Assembly (NCBI GenBank): GCA_963620985.1
Contig: CAVFCI010000071.1
Location: 1 to 10,326, forward strand
Source: F23-B02 sp963620985
GTDB taxonomy: Bacteria; Bacillota; Clostridia; Oscillospirales; Oscillospiraceae
Length of the DNA stretch: 10,326 nt
Direction of reading: 5' to 3'
Position numbers and translations under genes: made by a program
Notes under the pieces: model-generated
Told to the model about the DNA's origin: nothing
Databases searched by the model: none
Seen by the model: the letters and a program-made list of their open reading frames with translations, nothing else
Shown: one piece after another, positions 8,108-10,326 of the stretch
Numbering within the stretch: the stretch's first letter is position 1
Layout of the letters: each line of letters begins with the position of its first letter

Positions 8108-8897
8108 GAAGCAAATAATCGGAAAAATCAAAAATCGCAGAGCCGCAGCCTCCGCCGTTGCGCTTGTTGTGCTCACGGCAGTGATATTCTGGACGACGAA
8201 CAGTCCGGCGGTGGTCGGCGTTTCGGCCTCCGAGCGGCAGCTTCCCATCTACTGCGTCCAGCGTGACGATAAAACGGTCGCGCTGTCGTTCGACGCGGCC
8301 TGGGGCAACGAGGATACGCAGCAGCTGATAGATATACTCAATAAGTACGGCATAAACGCGACGTTCTTCGTCGTCGGCCAGTGGGCTGATAAGTACCCCG
8401 AGTCCGTCAAGGCGCTGCATGACGCGGGCAACGAGGTCATGAGCCATTCGGACGATCACGCCCATTTTGCGCAGCTTTCGGCCGAGGAGATAAAATCGAA
8501 TATCGCGGCCTCAAACGAGAAGATAAAAAATATCACCGGCACGGAGCCCGTGCTGTTCCGCTGCCCCTACGGCGAGTACAACGACACCGTGATAAGCACC
8601 GTGAGCTCCATGGGCATGAGCGCCATCCAGTGGGACGTTGACAGCCTCGACTGGAAGGGTACAGCGGCTGCGGATATCGCAGACCGCGTGCTCAAAAACG
8701 TAAAGTCCGGCAGCATAGTCCTCTTCCATAACGCCGCCGAGAATACGCCAGAGGCGCTGCCAGGCATAATCGAGGGGCTGCTTACAGACGGCTATAAGAT
8801 CGTTCCCGTGTCGCAGCTGCTTCTCACCGGCGACTATATCATCGACAACACCGGCATGCAGTGTCAGACAAAAGCAAAGGCGCAGCCGTCTGCGTGA
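8106..8897 (+). CDS. PdaB-like polysaccharide deacetylase (NodB homology domain), membrane-anchored
   Basis: The protein has 263 residues from TTG 8106. A basic N-terminus and one hydrophobic segment (about 13-30) form an uncleaved anchor or signal peptide, and the NodB fold follows from about 57. Motif 1 is SFDAAWG (61-67) with D63 as the likely base. The usual second Asp is Ala64, as in PdaB-type proteins (TFDISWG-like). Motif 2 is H114-S-D-D-H118, two metal ligands. Motif 3 is R152-C-P-Y-G156, where most members have RPPYG. A later H208 lies in GSIVLFHN. The family removes acetyl groups from peptidoglycan or related glycans, and PdaB is needed for spore cortex maturation in Bacillus subtilis. 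TTG is preferred over the in-frame ATG at 8076, which lies in the hairpin loop with only a weak AGG upstream. With one metal ligand missing, activity is uncertain. Confidence 0.88.
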   Translation: MKQIIGKIKNRRAAASAVALVVLTAVIFWTTNSPAVVGVSASERQLPIYCVQRDDKTVALSFDAAWGNEDTQQLIDILNKYGINATFFVVGQWADKYPESVKALHDAGNEVMSHSDDHAHFAQLSAEEIKSNIAASNEKIKNITGTEPVLFRCPYGEYNDTVISTVSSMGMSAIQWDVDSLDWKGTAAADIADRVLKNVKSGSIVLFHNAAENTPEALPGIIEGLLTDGYKIVPVSQLLLTGDYIIDNTGMQCQTKAKAQPSA

Positions 8898-8907
8898 GCG
8901 TTATGAA

Positions 8908-8942
8908 AAATCTCGGTAATACCCTGCGTATTACCGAGATTT
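8908..8942 (-). terminator. Terminator hairpin of the leftward zinc-ribbon gene, shared with the deacetylase end
   Basis: A perfect 14-bp stem (8908-8921 with 8929-8942) has a 7-base loop. On the minus strand the hairpin is followed by a run of five T (A at 8906-8910 on plus overlaps the stem base). On the plus strand only three T follow. It lies 11 bases after the deacetylase stop, so it may work in both directions, better leftward. Confidence 0.7.
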
Positions 8943-8960
8943 CAGCCTGTCAAAAAACCT
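8942..8960. repeat. 19-base repeat tcagcctgtcaaaaaacct, copy 1
   Basis: The 19 bases are identical to 10266-10284. Each copy directly follows, or lies one base from, a hairpin that has an A-run on its left. In minus orientation it reads aggttttttgacaggctga. It lies between converging genes. Confidence 0.8.
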
Positions 8961-8995
8961 GTGCCGCGCCGCCATTACGGGGCGATGCCGGCGGC

Positions 8996-9232
8996 TTATT
9001 CCTTGTTGTCGAGCCAGTCGGCGACCTTTGCCTCGTCAAGGCCGAGTCCGCCGGAGATAAAGGCAACAGCCTCGTTGAAGTTCATAGCTCTCAGGCGAGC
9101 GTAGTTGCTTGCGCCGGCGCCGGGGCCGTCGTTGAGTCTGCCTTCGATGTAGCCGCACTCGTAGCACATGTTCAAAGCATACTTGCGGTGGGTATCAAGG
9201 GTCATTTCATGTCCGCAGCGAGGACATTTCAT
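8996..9232 (-). CDS. Small zinc-ribbon protein of unknown function
   Basis: This is a 78-residue protein starting MKCPRCGHEM. Two Cys pairs, C-P-R-C at residues 3-6 and C-Y-E-C about 20 residues on, make a zinc ribbon. The rest is a short helical C-terminal part (NFNEAVAFISGGLGLDEAKVADWLDNKE) of unknown role. The start at 9232 is chosen because AGGAGG lies 8 bases upstream and a promoter sits 55-83 bases upstream; the frame is open to 9298 but that extension covers the leader. It has its own promoter and terminator, so it is a monocistronic unit pointing toward the deacetylase gene. Possible roles are nucleic-acid binding or metal handling, neither shown by the sequence. Confidence 0.8.
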   Translation of the reverse strand: MKCPRCGHEMTLDTHRKYALNMCYECGYIEGRLNDGPGAGASNYARLRAMNFNEAVAFISGGLGLDEAKVADWLDNKE

Positions 9233-9286
9233 GGTCAATTCCTCCTCTTTCTTACTCTTGTTTTCTTTACGGGTTTTTACGGCATT

Positions 9287-9315
9287 ATTATAGCCCAAAC
9301 ATTGGCTCTAAGCAA
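9287..9315 (-). promoter_or_regulatory. Promoter of the zinc-ribbon gene (TTGCTT-17-TATAAT)
   Basis: On the minus strand TTGCTT (9315-9310) and a perfect TATAAT (9292-9287) are 17 bases apart. Initiation near 9280 gives a leader of about 48 bases carrying AGGAGG. Confidence 0.7.
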
Positions 9316-9409
9316 TAGTTATCTGACTTTTTATGTACAAATTTATATGCTCGGGAAAACCTGCACAGCGAAAAAATTGCGGAAAGCAATAAAAATTTGA
9401 AAATAAGTA

Positions 9410-9441
9410 TTGCAATCGGAGCGCAATTGTGTTAATATAAT
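9410..9441 (+). promoter_or_regulatory. Promoter of tRNA-Pro
   Basis: TTGCAA (9410-9415) is followed after 17 bases by TAATAT (9433-9438), which overlaps a perfect TATAAT (9436-9441). Initiation would be near 9445-9448, just before the tRNA. The -35 lies in the palindrome ATTGCAAT (9409-9416). Confidence 0.6.
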
Positions 9442-9455
9442 CGGGCGTTAGAAAT

Positions 9456-9531
9456 CCGGGTGTAGCGCAGATGGTAGCGCGCTTGAATGGGGTTCAAGAG
9501 GCCGCTGGTTCAAATCCAGTCACTCGGACCA
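9456..9531 (+). tRNA. tRNA-Pro, anticodon GGG, CCA encoded
   Basis: The cloverleaf folds fully. The acceptor CCGGGTG (9456-9462) pairs with CACTCGG (9521-9527) with one G-U. The D stem is GCGC/GCGC. The anticodon stem is CTTGA/TCAAG with loop ATGGGGT, placing anticodon GGG at 9489-9491 and G37 after it as usual for proline tRNAs. The T stem is GCTGG/CCAGT around TTCAAAT. The discriminator A 9528 and CCA 9529-9531 are encoded. C at position 1 and the D-arm sequence also fit proline. It reads CCC and CCU codons. Confidence 0.96.
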
Positions 9532-9533
9532 AG

Positions 9534-9565
9534 AAAAACAGTCATCACGAGGTGGCTGTTTTTTT
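9534..9565 (+). terminator. Rho-independent terminator of tRNA-Pro
   Basis: A stem of 12 bp including two G-U pairs (9534-9545 with 9552-9563) has a 6-base loop, and seven T run from 9559 to 9565. It begins three bases after the CCA end. Confidence 0.88.
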
Positions 9566-9619
9566 GCTGCGTTTTTCATGCTCCAAATTATTAATGCTCA
9601 AAGCACAAATTTGCATATA

Positions 9620-9648
9620 TTGCATTTTCAAGTTTGCTGTGATAAAAT
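9620..9648 (+). promoter_or_regulatory. Promoter of the XRE-cupin regulator (TTGCAT-17-TAAAAT)
   Basis: TTGCAT (9620-9625) and TAAAAT (9643-9648) are 17 bases apart. Initiation near 9655 gives a leader of about 24 bases with AAGGGG at 9667-9672, 6 bases before the ATG. Confidence 0.6.
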
Positions 9649-9678
9649 ACTTTCCAAGCTCAAAATAAGGGGACAAAA

Positions 9679-10227
9679 ATGGATTACGGATTGCAAATAG
9701 GACTTAAAATAAAAAATTGCAGAATAGATCGCGGACTGACAATGAAGGAGCTTGCGGAACAGGCACAGATCACTCCGTCGATGCTCAGTCAGATAGAGAA
9801 GGGGCAGGCCAATCCGTCTTTGAACACAATAAGGCTGCTGTCCAAGGCCTTGGATGAGCCGATGTTTCGCTTCTTTATGGATGAGGTGAGCGTTGAAAAT
9901 GATGTTGTTCGGCGGGATAAACGCAAGCATGTGATCGAAAACGGAGTAGACTATGAAATGCTCACGCCGGATATGCGCGGGAACCTTGAAATGATAAAGA
10001 TGACGCTTAAGCCCAACACAGCTTCCTGCGATCAGCCGCTCAGTCACATCGGTGAGGAGGTCGCGCTCATTCTCAGCGGTACAGTCAAGCTCGTTTTGGA
10101 GCATGACAGCATTATTCTTCATGCAGGGGACAGCGTCAGAATAAAAAGCGAAATAAAGCACAGCTGGCGCAACGTCGGCGATGGTGAAATGTCTCTTGTT
10201 TTTGCGGTTTCTCCTCCGAATTTCTAA
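9679..10227 (+). CDS. XRE-family HTH transcriptional regulator with C-terminal cupin domain
   Basis: This is a 182-residue protein. Residues about 8-62 form an XRE-type helix-turn-helix (IKNCRIDRGLTMKELAEQ, then ITPSMLSQIEKGQANPSL). Residues about 110-178 form a small cupin barrel (GEEVALILSGTVKLVLEHD, HAGDSVRIKSEIKHSWRN). This architecture, as in PuuR-, SutR- and ClgR-like regulators, usually controls small-molecule catabolism or transport genes, often nearby, with the cupin binding the effector. The effector is unknown. ATG 9679 follows AAGGGG at a 6-base spacing. The gene stands alone after tRNA-Pro and has its own promoter. Its codons look somewhat richer in A/T than the envelope operon, which may mean separate ancestry, though the difference is by eye only. 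The likely target is the gene starting beyond the right edge or a distant one (inference). Confidence 0.92.
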   Translation: MDYGLQIGLKIKNCRIDRGLTMKELAEQAQITPSMLSQIEKGQANPSLNTIRLLSKALDEPMFRFFMDEVSVENDVVRRDKRKHVIENGVDYEMLTPDMRGNLEMIKMTLKPNTASCDQPLSHIGEEVALILSGTVKLVLEHDSIILHAGDSVRIKSEIKHSWRNVGDGEMSLVFAVSPPNF

Positions 10228-10237
10228 TGAAATAATC

Positions 10238-10264
10238 AAAAAAACAGTTGCCTTTCAGCAACTG
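10238..10264 (-). terminator. Leftward rho-independent terminator for a gene beyond the right edge
   Basis: The stem CAGTTGC (10245-10251) pairs with GCAACTG (10258-10264) around a 6-base loop. On the minus strand it is followed by seven T (A at 10238-10244 on plus). On plus no T run follows, so it serves leftward transcripts that would converge on the regulator gene. A leftward gene is not visible in the remaining bases to the right. Confidence 0.7.
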
Positions 10265-10265
10265 C

Positions 10266-10284
10266 TCAGCCTGTCAAAAAACCT
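10266..10284. repeat. 19-base repeat tcagcctgtcaaaaaacct, copy 2
   Basis: Identical to 8942-8960 and placed one base after a terminator hairpin, as copy 1 is placed at the edge of one. Confidence 0.8.
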
Positions 10285-10293
10285 ACCCAACCG

Positions 10294-10326
10294 CCCTCGT
10301 TTCTGGTATAATAAAAGAAACGGGGG
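10294..10326. repeat. Inverted repeat surrounding a -10 box at the window edge
   Basis: CCCTCGTTTC (10294-10303) pairs with GAAACGGGGG (10317-10326) over 10 positions with one T-G. The 13-base loop contains TATAAT. It may be an operator or an RNA hairpin; the sequence is cut at its right end. Confidence 0.6.
10304..10312 (+). promoter_or_regulatory. Extended -10 promoter (TGG-TATAAT) for a gene beyond the right edge
   Basis: TGn precedes a perfect TATAAT at 10307-10312. No good -35 lies 17 bases upstream (TACCCA), which is tolerated by extended -10 promoters. Initiation would be near 10319, inside the right arm of the inverted repeat. Confidence 0.5.

Noticed and set aside
8942..8960. TTGACA inside the 19-base repeat (minus strand) as a promoter -35
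   Set aside because: Neither copy has a -10-like hexamer at 16-18 bases downstream.
8961..8997. GCCGCC/GGCGGC inverted repeat after the zinc-ribbon gene as a second terminator
   Set aside because: The stem is short and the loop long, with ten bases between it and the T run. The hairpin at 8908-8942 is much better.
9501..9680. tRNA-Pro as an integration site for a mobile element carrying the regulator
   Set aside because: No second copy of the tRNA 3' end and no integrase gene are visible in the window.

Overview
The window looks like chromosomal DNA of a Gram-positive, probably spore-forming Clostridia member, most likely Oscillospiraceae/Ruminococcaceae. The reasons are an SLH-domain C-terminus of the type common in that group, the NusG-domain-II/Gx-transporter gene pair, a PdaB-like deacetylase, purine-rich Shine-Dalgarno sites, TTG starts and sigma-A-type promoters. 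The body of the window is G+C-rich. The intergenic DNA around the tRNA (about 9240-9680) is clearly more A+T-rich. No plasmid, phage, transposon or CRISPR signature is visible.

Layout. At 1-83 is the tail of an SLH (cell-wall anchoring) protein, followed by a strong hairpin at 95-136. A leftward operon runs from about 2320 to 151: a membrane-anchored NusG-domain-II protein, a Gx-transporter/HepI-like membrane protein, an Mrp/ApbC-type Fe-S carrier ATPase, and a NifX/NifB-like cofactor-binding protein with a Cys/Gly/His-rich tail. From the same intergenic region a rightward envelope operon runs from 2426 to 8040: an FHA-SEDS (FtsW/RodA-like) fusion, a compact class B penicillin-binding protein, an ABC-F ATPase and a YdcF/SanA-like membrane protein. 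These genes are overlapping or nearly so. A terminator-like hairpin at 8053-8107 ends this operon, and its 3' arm is also the ribosome-binding site of the next gene, a PdaB-like polysaccharide deacetylase (8106-8897).

The right end holds a small leftward zinc-ribbon gene (8996-9232), a tRNA-Pro(GGG) with its own promoter and terminator (9456-9565), and an XRE-cupin regulator (9679-10227). After that come a leftward terminator for an unseen gene and an extended -10 promoter set inside an inverted repeat at the window edge.

How the genes fit together. SEDS glycosyltransferase plus class B transpeptidase is the standard pair for septal or lateral peptidoglycan synthesis. The fused FHA domain suggests phospho-dependent or protein-protein control of that pair, and YdcF and the deacetylase fit the same envelope theme. 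The leftward operon pairs an Fe-S carrier with a metal/cofactor-binding protein. The points most worth a second look are the FHA-SEDS fusion and its unusual predicted active-site loop, the hairpin/SD overlap at 8053-8108, the shared -35 element of two divergent promoters with a possible leaderless transcript, and a 19-base repeat found next to two terminator hairpins.
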